A stretch of 64,000 nt of DNA from Nematostella vectensis (GCF_932526225.1 NC_064041.1:15410951-15474950), one strand, 5' to 3'; shown: positions 40,198 through 51,539, numbered from the stretch's first letter. Numbers and translations: made by a program. The notes: generated by a model from the letters alone, not told the origin.

Positions 40198-40278
40198 GGT
40201 AGCGTGGCCGAGCGGTCAAGGCGCTGGTTTTAGGCACCAGTCTCGAAAGAGGCGTGGGTTCGAATCCCACCGCTGCCA
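40198..40278 (+). tRNA. tRNA-Leu(UAG), short D-loop
   Basis: Copy B of 34792. Confidence 0.8.
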
Positions 40279-40350
40279 ATTGAATTATTTTTGTAGGTTA
40301 CTTTTGATACCTTCTTTTGTAAACTAAATCGCTGTAGTTGTATATCAGTT

Positions 40351-40423
40351 GGTCCGTTAGCTCAGTCGGCAGAGCGTGGTGCTAATAACGCTAAGGTCAT
40401 GGGTTCGAGCCCCATACGGACCA
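40351..40423 (+). tRNA. tRNA-Ile(AAU)
   Basis: Copy C of 29539. Confidence 0.92.
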
Positions 40424-40538
40424 AAAGGTTATTTTTAAAGAACCTTCAATGCAGTTGTGTTGACCAGCTTGTCTTTTATTCAGCAAAAACATTCTCAACA
40501 GACTTGACTAATTGTTGTGATAACAATATTGCAGAAAT

Positions 40539-40620
40539 GGTAGCGTGGCCGAGCGGTCTAAGGCGCTGGTTTTAGGCACCAGTCTCGAAAGAGGCGTGGG
40601 TTCGAATCCCACCGCTGCCA
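40539..40620 (+). tRNA. tRNA-Leu(UAG)
   Basis: Copy C of 29727. Confidence 0.92.
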
Positions 40621-40971
40621 ATTGAAATATTTTTGTAGGTTACTTTTGATACCTTCTTTTGTAAAATAAATCGCTGTAGTTGTCATGGGTCATGGGTTCG
40701 AGCCCCATACGGACCAGCAGTTCATTTTTAACTAACCATAGTTGTGTTAACTAGCTAGTCTTTTATTCAGCAACAAAGTTTTCCACAGACTAGACTAAAT
40801 TGTTGTGATAACAATATTGCAGAAACGGCGAGCGGTCTAAGGCGCTGGTTTTAGGCACCAGCCTCGAAAGAGGCGTGGGTTCGAATCCCACCGCTGCCAA
40901 TTGAATTATTTTTGTAAGTTACTTTTAAAACCTTCTTTTGTAAACTAAATCGCTGTAGTTGTATATCAGTT

Positions 40972-41044
40972 GGTCCGTTAGCTCAGTCGGCAGAGCGTGG
41001 TGCTAATAACGCTAAGGTCATGGGTTCGAGCCCCATACGGACCA
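40972..41044 (+). tRNA. tRNA-Ile(AAU)
   Basis: Copy C of 30160. Confidence 0.92.
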
Positions 41045-41299
41045 GCAGTTTATTTTGAACTAACCATAGTTGTGTTAACTAGCTAGTCTTTTATTCAGCA
41101 ACAAAGTTTTCCACAGACTAGACTAAATTGTTGTGATAACAATATTGCAGAAACGGCGAGCGTTCCAAGGCGCTGGTTTTAGGCACCAGTCTCTGAAGAG
41201 GCGTGGGTTCGAATCAAACCGCTGCCAATTGAATTATTTTTGTAGGTTACTTTTGATACCTTCTTTTGTAAACTAAATCGCTGTAGTTGTATATCAGTT

Positions 41300-41372
41300 G
41301 GTCCGTTAGCTCAGTCGGCAGAGCGTGGTGCTAATAACGCTAAGGTCATGGGTTCGAGCCCCATACGGACCA
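41300..41372 (+). tRNA. tRNA-Ile(AAU)
   Basis: Copy C of 30488. Confidence 0.92.
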
Positions 41373-41487
41373 AAAGGTTATTTTTAAAGAACCGTCAATG
41401 CAGTTGTGTTGACCAGCTTGTCTTTTATTCAGCAAAAACGTTCTCAACAGACTTGACTAATTGTTGTGATAACAATATTGCAGAAAT

Positions 41488-41569
41488 GGTAGCGTGGCCG
41501 AGCGGTCTAAGGCGCTGGTTTTAGGCACCAGTCTCGAAAGAGGCGTGGGTTCGAATCCCACCGCTGCCA
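41488..41569 (+). tRNA. tRNA-Leu(UAG)
   Basis: Copy C of 30676. Confidence 0.92.
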
Positions 41570-41920
41570 ATCGAAATATTTTTGTAGGTTACTTTTGATA
41601 CCTTCTTTTGTAAACTAAATCGCTGTAGTTGTCATGGGTCATGGGTTCGAGCCCCATACGGACCAGCAGTTTATTTTTAACTAACCATAGTTGTGTTAAC
41701 TAGCTAGTCTTTTATTCAGCAACAAAGTTTTCCACAGACTAGACTAAATTGTTGTGATACCAATATTGCAGAAACGGCGAGCGGTCTAAGGCGCTGGTTT
41801 TAGGCACCAGTCTCGAAAGAGGCGTGGGTTCGAATCCCACCGCTGCCAATTGAATTATTTTTGTAGGTTACTTTTTATACCTTCTTTTGTAAACTAAATC
41901 GCTGTAGTTGTATATCATTT

Positions 41921-41993
41921 GGTCCGTTAGCTCAGTCGGCAGAGCGTGGTGCTAATAACGCTAAGGTCATGGGTTCGAGCCCCATACGGACCA
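41921..41993 (+). tRNA. tRNA-Ile(AAU)
   Basis: Copy C of 31109. Confidence 0.92.
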
Positions 41994-42108
41994 AAAGTTT
42001 ATTTTTAAAGAACCGTCAATGCAGTTGTGTTGACCAGCTTGTCTTTTATTCAGCAAAAACGTTCTCAACAGACTTGACTAATTGTTGTGATAACAATATT
42101 GCAGAAAT

Positions 42109-42190
42109 GGTAGCGTGGCCGAGCGGTCTAAGGCGCTGGTTTTAGGCACCAGTCTCGAAAGAGGCGTGGGTTCGAATCCCACCGCTGCCA
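42109..42190 (+). tRNA. tRNA-Leu(UAG)
   Basis: Copy C of 31297. Confidence 0.92.
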
Positions 42191-42541
42191 ATTGAAATAT
42201 TTTTGTAGGTTACTTTTGATACCTTCTTTTGTAAAATAAATCGCTGTAGTTGTCATGGGTCATGGGTTCGAGCCCCATACGGACCAGCAGTTTATTTTTA
42301 ACTAACCATAGTTTTGTTAACTAGCTAGTCTTTTATTCAGCAACAAAGTTTTCCACAGACTAGACTAAATTGTTGTGATAACAATATTGCAGAAACGGCG
42401 AGCGGTCTAAGGCGCTGGTTTTAGGCACCAGCCTCGAAAGAGGCGTGGGTTCGAATCCCACCGCTGCCAATTGAATTATTTTTGTAAGTTACTTTTAAAA
42501 CCTTCTTTTGTAAACTAAATCGCTGTAGTTGTATATCAGTT

Positions 42542-42614
42542 GGTCCGTTAGCTCAGTCGGCAGAGCGTGGTGCTAATAACGCTAAGGTCATGGGTTCGAG
42601 CCCCATACGGACCA
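42542..42614 (+). tRNA. tRNA-Ile(AAU)
   Basis: Copy C of 31730. Confidence 0.92.
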
Positions 42615-42869
42615 GCAGTTTATTTTGAACTAACCATAGTTGTGTTAACTAGCTAGTCTTTTATTCAGCAACAAAGTTTTCCACAGACTAGACTAAATTG
42701 TTTTGATAACAATATTGCAGAAACGGCGAGCGTTCCAAGGCGCTGGTTTTAGGCACCAGTCTCTGAAGAGGCGTGGGTTCGAATCAAACCGCTGCCAATT
42801 GAATTATTTTTGTAGGTTACTTTTGATACCTTCTTTTGTAAACTAAATCGCTGTAGTTGTATATCAGTT

Positions 42870-42942
42870 GGTCCGTTAGCTCAGTCGGCAGAGCGTGGTG
42901 CTAATAACGCTAAGGTCATGGGTTCGAGCCCCATACGGACCA
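42870..42942 (+). tRNA. tRNA-Ile(AAU)
   Basis: Copy C of 32058. Confidence 0.92.
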
Positions 42943-43057
42943 AAAGGTTATTTTTAAAGAACCTTCAATGCAGTTGTGTTGACCAGCTTGTCTTTTATTC
43001 AGCAAAAACGTTCTCAACAGACTTGACTAATTGTTGTGATAACAATATTGCAGAAAT

Positions 43058-43139
43058 GGTAGCGTGGTCGAGCGGTCTAAGGCGCTGGTTTTAGGCACCA
43101 GTCTCGAAAGAGGCGTGGGTTCGAATCCCACCGCTGCCA
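43058..43139 (+). tRNA. tRNA-Leu(UAG)
   Basis: Copy C of 32246, GTGGTCGAGC. Confidence 0.87.
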
Positions 43140-43490
43140 ATCGAAATATTTTTGTAGGTTACTTTTGATACCTTCTTTTGTAAACTAAATCGCTGTAGTT
43201 GTCATGGGTCATGGGTTCGAGCCCCATACGGACCAGCAGTTTATTTTTAACTAACCATAGTTGTGTTAACTAGCTAGTCTTTTATTCAGCAACAAAGTTT
43301 TCCACAGACTAGACTAAATTGTTGTGATACCAATATTGCAGAAACGGCGAGCGGTCTAAGGCGCTGGTTTTAGGCACCAGTCTCGAAAGAGGCGTGGGTT
43401 CGAATCCCACCGCTGCCAATTGAATTATTTTTGTAGGTTACTTTTTATACCTTCTTTTGTAAACTAAATCGCTGTAGTTGTATATCATTT

Positions 43491-43563
43491 GGTCCGTTAG
43501 CTCAGTCGGCAGAGCGTTGTGCTAATAACGCTAACGTCATGGGTTCGAGCCCCATACGGACCA
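43491..43563 (+). tRNA. tRNA-Ile(AAU)
   Basis: Copy C of 32679, TTGTG stem. Confidence 0.75.
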
Positions 43564-43678
43564 AAAGTTTATTTTTAAATAACCGTCAATGCAGTTTTGT
43601 TGACTGGTTAGTCTTTTATTCAGCAAAAACGTCCTCCACAGACTTGACCAATTGTTGTGATAACAATATTGCGGAAAC

Positions 43679-43760
43679 GGTAGCGTGGCCGAGCGGTCTA
43701 AGGCGCTGGTTTTAGGCACCAGTCTCGAAAGAGGCGTGGGTTCGAATCCCACCGCTGCCA
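43679..43760 (+). tRNA. tRNA-Leu(UAG)
   Basis: Copy C of 32867, GCGGAAAC flank kept. Confidence 0.92.
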
Positions 43761-43832
43761 ATTGAATTATTTTTGTAGGTTACTTTTGATACCTTCTTTT
43801 GTAAACTAAATCGCTGTAGTTGTATATCAGTT

Positions 43833-43905
43833 GGTCCGTTAGCTCAGTCGGCAGAGCGTGGTGCTAATAACGCTAAGGTCATGGGTTCGAGCCCCATACG
43901 GACCA
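43833..43905 (+). tRNA. tRNA-Ile(AAU)
   Basis: Copy C of 33021; opens the 3,543-bp duplication. Confidence 0.92.
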
Positions 43906-44020
43906 AAAGGTTATTTTTAAAGAACCGTCAATGCAGTTGTGTTGACCAGCTTGTCTTTTATTCAGCAAAAACGTTCTCAACAGACTTGACTAATTGTTGT
44001 GATAACAATATTGCAGAAAT

Positions 44021-44102
44021 GGTAGCGTGGCCGAGCGGTCTAAGGCGCTGGTTTTAGGCACCAGTCTCGAAAGAGGCGTGGGTTCGAATCCCACCGCTGC
44101 CA
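44021..44102 (+). tRNA. tRNA-Leu(UAG)
   Basis: Copy C of 33209. Confidence 0.92.
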
Positions 44103-44452
44103 ATCGAAATATTTTTGTAGGTTACTTTTGATACCTTCTTTTGTAAACTAAATTGCTGTAGTTGTCATGGGTCATGGGTTCGAGCCCCATACGGACCAGC
44201 AGTTTATTTTTAACTAACCATAGTTGTGTTAACTAGCTAGTCTTTTATTCAGCAACAAAGTTTTCCACAGACTAGACTAGATTGTTGTGATACCAATATT
44301 GCAGAAACGGCGAGAGGTCTAAGGCGCTGGTTTTAGGCACCAGTCTCGAAAGAGGCGTGGGTTCGAATCCCACCGCTGCCAATTGAATTATTTTTGTAGG
44401 TTACTTTTTATACCTCTTTTGTAAACTAAATCGCTGTAGTTGTATATCATTT

Positions 44453-44525
44453 GGTCCGTTAGCTCAGTCGGCAGAGCGTGGTGCTAATAACGCTAAGGTC
44501 GTGGGTTCGAGCCCCATACGGACCA
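44453..44525 (+). tRNA. tRNA-Ile(AAU)
   Basis: Copy C of 33641. Confidence 0.88.
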
Positions 44526-44640
44526 AAAGTTTATTTTTAAATAACCGTCAATGCAGTTTTGTTGACTGGCTAGTCTTTTATTCAGCAAAAACGTCCTCCA
44601 CAGACTTGACCAATTGTTGTGATAACAATATTGCAGAAAC

Positions 44641-44722
44641 GGTAGCGTGGCCGAGCGGTCTAAGGCGCTGGTTTTAGGCACCAGTCTCGAAAGAGGCGTG
44701 GGTTCGAATCCCACCGCTGCCA
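44641..44722 (+). tRNA. tRNA-Leu(UAG)
   Basis: Copy C of 33829. Confidence 0.92.
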
Positions 44723-44794
44723 ATTGAATTATTTTTGTAGGTTACTTTTGATACCTTCTTTTGTAAACTAAATCGCTGTAGTTGTATATCAGTT

Positions 44795-44867
44795 TGTCCG
44801 TTAGCTCAGTCGGCAGAGCGTGGTGCTAATAACGCTAAGGTCATGGGTTCGAGCCCCATACGGACCA
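44795..44867 (+). tRNA. tRNA-Ile(AAU)
   Basis: Copy C of 33983, first base T. Confidence 0.78.
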
Positions 44868-44982
44868 AAAGGTTATTTTTAAAGAACCTTCAATGCAGTT
44901 GTGTTGACCAGCTTGTCTTTTATTCAGCAAAAACGTTCTCAACAGACTTGACTAATTGTTGTGATAACAATATTGCAGAAAT

Positions 44983-45064
44983 GGTAGCGTGGCCGAGCGG
45001 TCTAAGGCGCTGGTTTTAGGCACCAGTCTCGAAAGAGGCGTGGGTTCGAATCCCACCGCTGCCA
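44983..45064 (+). tRNA. tRNA-Leu(UAG)
   Basis: Copy C of 34171. Confidence 0.92.
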
Positions 45065-45415
45065 ATTGAAATATTTTTGTAGGTTACTTTTGATACGTTC
45101 TTTTGTAAACTAAATCGCTGTAGTTGTCATGGGTCATGGGTTCGAGCCCCATACGGACCAGCAGTTTATTTTTAACTAACCATAGTTGTGTTAACTAGCT
45201 AGTCTTTTATTCAGCAACAAAGTTTTCCACAGACTAGACTAAATTGTTGTGATAACAATATTGCAGAAACGGCGAGCGGTCTAAGGCGCTGGTTTTAGGC
45301 ACCAGTCTCGAAAGAGGCGTGGGTTCGAATCCCACCGCTGCCAATTGAATTATTTTTGTAAGTTACTTTTAAAACCTTCTTTTGTAAACTAAATCGCTGT
45401 AGTTGTATATCAGTT

Positions 45416-45488
45416 GGTCCGTTAGCTCAGTCGGCAGAGCGTGGTGCTAATAACGCTAAGGTCATGGGTTCCAGCCCCATACGGACCA
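45416..45488 (+). tRNA. tRNA-Ile(AAU)
   Basis: Copy C of 34604, TTCCAGC. Confidence 0.75.
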
Positions 45489-45603
45489 AAAGTTTATTTT
45501 TAAATAACCGTCAATGCAGTTGTGTTGACCAGCTTGTCTTTTATTCAGCAAAAACGTTCTCCACAGAATTGACTAATTGTTGTGATAACAATATTGCAGA
45601 AAT

Positions 45604-45684
45604 GGTAGCGTGGCCGAGCGGTCAAGGCGCTGGTTTTAGGCACCAGTCTCGAAAGAGGCGTGGGTTCGAATCCCACCGCTGCCA
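45604..45684 (+). tRNA. tRNA-Leu(UAG), short D-loop
   Basis: Copy C of 34792; the following flank is AATCGCAAT, unlike A and B. Confidence 0.8.
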
Positions 45685-46035
45685 ATCGCAATATTTTTGT
45701 AGGTTACTTTTGATACCTTCTTTTGTAAACTAAATCGCTGTAGTTGTCATGGGTCATGGGTTCGAGCCCCATACGGACCAGCAGTTTATTTTTAACTAAC
45801 CATAGTTGTGTTAACTAGCTAGTCTTTTATTCAGCAACAAAGTTTTCCACAGACTAGACTAAATTGTTGTGATAACAATATTGCAGAAACGGCGAGCGGT
45901 CTAAGGCGCTGGTTTTAGGCACCAGTCTCGAAAGAGGCGTGGGTTCGAATCCCACCGCTGCCAATTGAATTATTTTTGTAAGTTACTTTTAAAACCTTCT
46001 TTTGTAAACTAAATCGCTGTAGTTGTATATCAGTT

Positions 46036-46108
46036 GGTCCGTTAGCTCAGTCGGCAGAGCGTGGTGCTAATAACGCTAAGGTCATGGGTTCGAGCCCCAT
46101 ACGGACCA
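46036..46108 (+). tRNA. tRNA-Ile(AAU)
   Basis: Consensus. Confidence 0.92.
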
Positions 46109-46363
46109 GCAGTTTATTTTTAACTAACCATAGTTGTGTTAACTAGCTAGTCTTTTATTCAGCAACAAAGTTGTCCACAGATTAGACTAAATTGTTGTGA
46201 TAACAATATTGCAGAAACGGCGAGCGGTCTAAGGCGCTGGTTTTAGGCACCAGTCTCGAAAGAGGCGTGGGTTCGAATCCCACCGCTGCCAATTGAATTA
46301 TTTTTGTAGGTTACTTTTGATACCTTCTTTTGTAAATTAAATCGTTGTAATTGTATATCAGTT

Positions 46364-46436
46364 GGTCCGTTAGCTCAGTCGGCAGAGCGTGGTGCTAATA
46401 ACGCTAAGGTCATGGGTTCGAGCCCCATACGGACCA
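46364..46436 (+). tRNA. tRNA-Ile(AAU)
   Basis: Consensus; upstream flank AAATTAAATCGTTGTAATTG is diverged. Confidence 0.92.
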
Positions 46437-46551
46437 AAAGTTTATTTTTAAAGAACCGTCAATGCAGTTGTGTTGACCAGCTTGTCTTTTATTCAGCAAA
46501 AACGTTCTCAACAGACTTGACCAATTGTTGTGATAACAATATTGCAGAAAT

Positions 46552-46633
46552 GGTAGCGTGGCCGAGCGGTCTAAGGCGCTGGTTTTAGGCACCAGTCTCG
46601 AAAGAGGCGTGGGTTCGAATCCCACCGCTGCCA
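46552..46633 (+). tRNA. tRNA-Leu(UAG)
   Basis: Consensus. Confidence 0.93.
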
Positions 46634-46705
46634 ATTGAATTATTTTTGTAAGTTACTTTTAAAACCTTCTTTTGTAAACTAAATCGCTGTAGTTGTATAT
46701 CAGTT

Positions 46706-46778
46706 GGTCCGTTAGCTCAGTCGGCAGAGCGTGGTGCTAATAACGCTAAGGTCATGGGTTCGAGCCCCATACGGACCA
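46706..46778 (+). tRNA. tRNA-Ile(AAU)
   Basis: Consensus. Confidence 0.92.
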
Positions 46779-47033
46779 GCAGTTTATTTTCAACTAACCA
46801 TAGTTGTGTTAACTAGCTAGTCTTTTATTCAGCAACAAAGTTTTCCACAGACTAGACTAAATTGTTGTGATAACAATATTGCAGAAACGGCGAGCGGTCC
46901 AAGGCGCTGGTTTTAGGCACCAGTCTCTGAAGAGGCGTGGGTTCGAATCAAACCGCTGCCAATTGAATTATTTTTGTAGGTTACTTTTTATACCTTCTTT
47001 TGTAAACTAAATCGCTGTAGTTGTATATCATTT

Positions 47034-47106
47034 GGTCCGTTAGCTCAGTCGGCAGAGCGTGGTGCTAATAACGCTAAGGTCGTGGGTTCGAGCCCCATAC
47101 GGACCA
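47034..47106 (+). tRNA. tRNA-Ile(AAU)
   Basis: GTCGTGGG class. Confidence 0.88.
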
Positions 47107-47221
47107 AAAGTTTATTTTTAAATAACCGTCAATGCAGTTTTGTTGACTGGCTAGTCTTTTATTCAGCAAAAACGTCCTCCACAGACTTGACCAATTGTTG
47201 TGATAACAATATTGCAGAAAC

Positions 47222-47303
47222 GGTAGCGTGGCCGAGCGGTCTAAGGCGCTGGTTTTAGGCACCAGTCTCGAAAGAGGCGTGGGTTCGAATCCCACCGCTG
47301 CTA
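47222..47303 (+). tRNA. tRNA-Leu(UAG)
   Basis: 3' acceptor CGCTGCT: terminal pair becomes G-T. Confidence 0.85.
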
Positions 47304-47375
47304 ATTGAATTATTTTTGTAGGTTACTTTTGATACCTTCTTTTGTAAACTAAATCGCTGTAGTTGTATATCAGTT

Positions 47376-47448
47376 GGTCCGTTAGCTCAGTCGGCAGAGC
47401 GTGGTGCTAATAACGCTAAGGTCATGGGTTCGAGCCCCATACGGACCA
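47376..47448 (+). tRNA. tRNA-Ile(AAU)
   Basis: Opens the second 3,543-bp copy. Confidence 0.93.
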
Positions 47449-47563
47449 AAAGGTTATTTTTAAAGAACCGTCAATGCAGTTGTGTTGACCAGCTTGTCTT
47501 TTATTCAGCAAAAACGTTCTCAACAGACTTGACTAATTGTTGTGATAACAATATTGCAGAAAT

Positions 47564-47645
47564 GGTAGCGTGGCCGAGCGGTCTAAGGCGCTGGTTTTAG
47601 GCACCAGTCTCGAAAGAGGCGTGGGTTCGAATCCCACCGCTGCCA
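47564..47645 (+). tRNA. tRNA-Leu(UAG)
   Basis: Partner of 44021. Confidence 0.93.
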
Positions 47646-47995
47646 ATCGAAATATTTTTGTAGGTTACTTTTGATACCTTCTTTTGTAAACTAAATTGCT
47701 GTAGTTGTCATGGGTCATGGGTTCGAGCCCCATACGGACCAGCAGTTTATTTTTAACTAACCATAGTTGTGTTAACTAGCTAGTCTTTTATTCAGCAACA
47801 AAGTTTTCCACAGACTAGACTAGATTGTTGTGATACCAATATTGCAGAAACGGCGAGAGGTCTAAGGTGCTGGTTTTAGGCACCAGTCTCGAAAGAGGCG
47901 TGGGTTCGAATCCCACCGCTGCCAATTGAATTATTTTTGTAGGTTACTTTTTATACCTCTTTTGTAAACTAAATCGCTGTAGTTGTATATCATTT

Positions 47996-48068
47996 GGTCC
48001 GTTAGCTCAGTCGGCAGAGCGTGGTGCTAATAACGCTAAGGTCGTGGGTTCGAGCCCCATACGGACCA
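47996..48068 (+). tRNA. tRNA-Ile(AAU)
   Basis: Partner of 44453. Confidence 0.88.
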
Positions 48069-48183
48069 AAAGTTTATTTTTAAATAACCGTCAATGCAGT
48101 TTTGTTGACTGGCTAGTCTTTTATTCAGCAAAAACGTCCTCCACAGACTTGACCAATTGTTGTGATAACAATATTGCAGAAAC

Positions 48184-48265
48184 GGTAGCGTGGCCGAGCG
48201 GTCTAAGGCGCTGGTTTTAGGCACCAGTCTCGAAAGAGGCGTGGGTTCGAATCCCACCGCTGCCA
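48184..48265 (+). tRNA. tRNA-Leu(UAG)
   Basis: Partner of 44641. Confidence 0.93.
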
Positions 48266-48337
48266 ATTGAATTATTTTTGTAGGTTACTTTTGATACCTT
48301 CTTTTGTAAACTAAATCGCTGTAGTTGTATATCAGTT

Positions 48338-48410
48338 TGTCCGTTAGCTCAGTCGGCAGAGCGTGGTGCTAATAACGCTAAGGTCATGGGTTCGAGCCCC
48401 ATACGGACCA
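48338..48410 (+). tRNA. tRNA-Ile(AAU)
   Basis: Partner of 44795, first base T. Confidence 0.78.
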
Positions 48411-48525
48411 AAAGGTTATTTTTAAAGAACCTTCAATGCAGTTGTGTTGACCAGCTTGTCTTTTATTCAGCAAAAACGTTCTCAACAGACTTGACTAATT
48501 GTTGTGATAACAATATTGCAGAAAT

Positions 48526-48607
48526 GGTAGCGTGGCCGAGCGGTCTAAGGCGCTGGTTTTAGGCACCAGTCTCGAAAGAGGCGTGGGTTCGAATCCCACC
48601 GCTGCCA
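48526..48607 (+). tRNA. tRNA-Leu(UAG)
   Basis: Partner of 44983. Confidence 0.93.
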
Positions 48608-48958
48608 ATTGAAATATTTTTGTAGGTTACTTTTGATACGTTCTTTTGTAAACTAAATCGCTGTAGTTGTCATGGGTCATGGGTTCGAGCCCCATACGGA
48701 CCAGCAGTTTATTTTTAACTAACCATAGTTGTGTTAACTAGCTAGTCTTTTATTCAGCAACAAAGTTTTCCACAGACTAGACTAAATTGTTGTGATAACA
48801 ATATTGCAGAAACGGCGAGCGGTCTAAGGCGCTGGTTTTAGGCACCAGTCTCGAAAGAGGCGTGGGTTCGAATCCCACCGCTGCCAATTGAATTATTTTT
48901 GTAAGTTACTTTTAAAACCTTCTTTTGTAAACTAAATCGCTGTAGTTGTATATCAGTT

Positions 48959-49031
48959 GGTCCGTTAGCTCAGTCGGCAGAGCGTGGTGCTAATAACGCT
49001 AAGGTCATGGGTTCCAGCCCCATACGGACCA
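48959..49031 (+). tRNA. tRNA-Ile(AAU)
   Basis: Partner of 45416, TTCCAGC. Confidence 0.75.
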
Positions 49032-49146
49032 AAAGTTTATTTTTAAATAACCGTCAATGCAGTTGTGTTGACCAGCTTGTCTTTTATTCAGCAAAAACGT
49101 TCTCCACAGAATTGACTAATTGTTGTGATAACAATATTGCAGAAAT

Positions 49147-49227
49147 GGTAGCGTGGCCGAGCGGTCAAGGCGCTGGTTTTAGGCACCAGTCTCGAAAGAG
49201 GCGTGGGTTCGAATCCCACCGCTGCCA
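49147..49227 (+). tRNA. tRNA-Leu(UAG), short D-loop
   Basis: Partner of 45604. Confidence 0.8.
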
Positions 49228-49578
49228 ATCGCAATATTTTTGTAGGTTACTTTTGATACCTTCTTTTGTAAACTAAATCGCTGTAGTTGTCATGGGTCAT
49301 GGGTTCGAGCCCCATACGGACCAGCAGTTTATTTTTAACTAACCATAGTTGTGTTAACTAGCTAGTCTTTTATTCAGCAACAAAGTTTTCCACAGACTAG
49401 ACTAAATTGTTGTGATAACAATATTGCAGAAACGGCGAGCGGTCTAAGGCGCTGGTTTTAGGCACCAGTCTCGAAAGAGGCGTGGGTTCGAATCCCACCG
49501 CTGCCAATTGAATTATTTTTGTAAGTTACTTTTAAAACCTTCTTTTGTAAACTAAATCGCTGTAGTTGTATATCAGTT

Positions 49579-49651
49579 GGTCCGTTAGCTCAGTCGGCAG
49601 AGCGTGGTGCTAATAACGCTAAGGTCATGGGTTCGAGCCCCATACGGACCA
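49579..49651 (+). tRNA. tRNA-Ile(AAU)
   Basis: Partner of 46036. Confidence 0.92.
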
Positions 49652-49906
49652 GCAGTTTATTTTTAACTAACCATAGTTGTGTTAACTAGCTAGTCTTTTA
49701 TTCAGCAACAAAGTTGTCCACAGATTAGACTAAATTGTTGTGATAACAATATTGCAGAAACGGCGAGCGGTCTAAGGCGCTGGTTTTAGGCACCAGTCTC
49801 GAAAGAGGCGTGGGTTCGAATCCCACCGCTGCCAATTGAATTATTTTTGTAGGTTACTTTTGATACCTTCTTTTGTAAATTAAATCGTTGTAATTGTATA
49901 TCAGTT

Positions 49907-49979
49907 GGTCCGTTAGCTCAGTCGGCAGAGCGTGGTGCTAATAACGCTAAGGTCATGGGTTCGAGCCCCATACGGACCA
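49907..49979 (+). tRNA. tRNA-Ile(AAU)
   Basis: Partner of 46364 with the same diverged flank. Confidence 0.92.
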
Positions 49980-50094
49980 AAAGTTTATTTTTAAAGAACC
50001 GTCAATGCAGTTGTGTTGACCAGCTTGTCTTTTATTCAGCAAAAACGTTCTCAACAGACTTGACCAATTGTTGTGATAACAATATTGCAGAAAT

Positions 50095-50176
50095 GGTAGC
50101 GTGGCCGAGCGGTCTAAGGCGCTGGTTTTAGGCACCAGTCTCGAAAGAGGCGTGGGTTCGAATCCCACCGCTGCCA
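50095..50176 (+). tRNA. tRNA-Leu(UAG)
   Basis: Partner of 46552. Confidence 0.93.
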
Positions 50177-50248
50177 ATTGAATTATTTTTGTAAGTTACT
50201 TTTAAAACCTTCTTTTGTAAACTAAATCGCTGTAGTTGTATATCAGTT

Positions 50249-50321
50249 GGTCCGTTAGCTCAGTCGGCAGAGCGTGGTGCTAATAACGCTAAGGTCATGG
50301 GTTCGAGCCCCATACGGACCA
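50249..50321 (+). tRNA. tRNA-Ile(AAU)
   Basis: Partner of 46706. Confidence 0.92.
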
Positions 50322-50576
50322 GCAGTTTATTTTCAACTAACCATAGTTGTGTTAACTAGCTAGTCTTTTATTCAGCAACAAAGTTTTCCACAGACTAGAC
50401 TAAATTGTTGTGATAACAATATTGCAGAAACGGAGAGCGGTCCAAGGCGCTGGTTTTAGGCACCAGTCTCTGAAGAGGCGTGGGTTCGAATCAAACCGCT
50501 GCCAATTGAATTATTTTTGTAGGTTACTTTTTATACCTTCTTTTGTAAACTAAATCGCTGTAGTTGTATATCATTT

Positions 50577-50649
50577 GGTCCGTTAGCTCAGTCGGCAGAG
50601 CGTGGTGCTAATAACGCTAAGGTCGTGGGTTCGAGCCCCATACGGACCA
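50577..50649 (+). tRNA. tRNA-Ile(AAU)
   Basis: Partner of 47034. Confidence 0.88.
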
Positions 50650-50764
50650 AAAGTTTATTTTTAAATAACCGTCAATGCAGTTTTGTTGACTGGCTAGTCT
50701 TTTATTCAGCAAAAACGTCCTCCACAGACTTGACCAATTGTTGTGATAACAATATTGCAGAAAC

Positions 50765-50846
50765 GGTAGCGTGGCCGAGCGGTCTAAGGCGCTGGTTTTA
50801 GGCACCAGTCTCGAAAGAGGCGTGGGTTCGAATCCCACCGCTGCCA
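50765..50846 (+). tRNA. tRNA-Leu(UAG)
   Basis: Consensus; its partner 47222 has CGCTGCT. Confidence 0.93.
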
Positions 50847-50918
50847 ATTGAATTATTTTTGTAGGTTACTTTTGATACCTTCTTTTGTAAACTAAATCGC
50901 TGTAGTTGTATATCAGTT

Positions 50919-50991
50919 GGTCCGTTAGCTCAGTCGGCAGAGCGTGGTGCTAATAACGCTAAGGTCATGGGTTCGAGCCCCATACGGACCA
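50919..50991 (+). tRNA. tRNA-Ile(AAU)
   Basis: Counterpart of 29539. Confidence 0.93.
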
Positions 50992-51106
50992 AAAGGTTAT
51001 TTTTAAAGAACCTTCAATGCAGTTGTGTTGACCAGCTTGTCTTTTATTCAGCAAAAACATTCTCAACAGACTTGACTAATTGTTGTGATAACAATATTGC
51101 AGAAAT

Positions 51107-51188
51107 GGTAGCGTGGCCGAGCGGTCTAAGGCGCTGGTTTTAGGCACCAGTCTCGAAAGAGGCGTGGGTTCGAATCCCACCGCTGCCA
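51107..51188 (+). tRNA. tRNA-Leu(UAG)
   Basis: Consensus; AATGGAAAT flank. Confidence 0.93.
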
Positions 51189-51539
51189 ATGGAAATATTT
51201 TTGTAGGTTACTTTTGATACCTTCTTTTGTAAAATAAATCGCTGTAGTTGTCATGGGTCATGGGTTCGAGCCCCATACGGACCAGCAGTTTATTTTTAAC
51301 TAACCATAGTTGTGTTAACTAGCTAGTCTTTTATTCAGCAACAAAGTTTTCCACAGACTAGACTAAATTGTTGTGATAACAATATTGCAGAAACGGCGAG
51401 CGGTCTAAGGCGCTGGTTTTAGGCACCAGCCTCGAAAGAGGCGTGGGTTCGAATCCCACCGCTGCCAATTGAATTATTTTTGTAAGTTACTTTTAAAACC
51501 TTCTTTTGTAAACTAAATCGCTGTAGTTGTATATCAGTT

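Larger units (their letters stand above)
34945..40350 (+). repeat. 5,406-bp higher-order repeat, copy B
   Basis: Same order as copy A with its private variants (AAATTGCTG near 38747, TTTTGTTAAC near 36906, GCGGAAACGG before 38273). psi-L starts: 35421, 35749, 36370, 36991, 37319, 37940, 38903, 39865. psi-I starts: 35283, 36232, 36853, 37802, 38765, 39727. Confidence 0.93.
40351..45690 (+). repeat. 5,406-bp higher-order repeat, copy C
   Basis: Matches A and B up to the Leu ending 45684, then switches to a different unit (AATCGCAAT spacer). psi-L starts: 40827, 41155, 41776, 42397, 42725, 43346, 44309, 45271. psi-I starts: 40689, 41638, 42259, 43208, 44171, 45133. Confidence 0.92.
43833..50918 (+). 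repeat. 3,543-bp tandem duplication overlapping copy C
   Basis: First copy 43833-47375, second 47376-50918. Additional psi-L starts: 45891, 46219, 46889, 47852, 48814, 49434, 49762, 50432. Additional psi-I starts: 45753, 47714, 48676, 49296. Confidence 0.9.
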
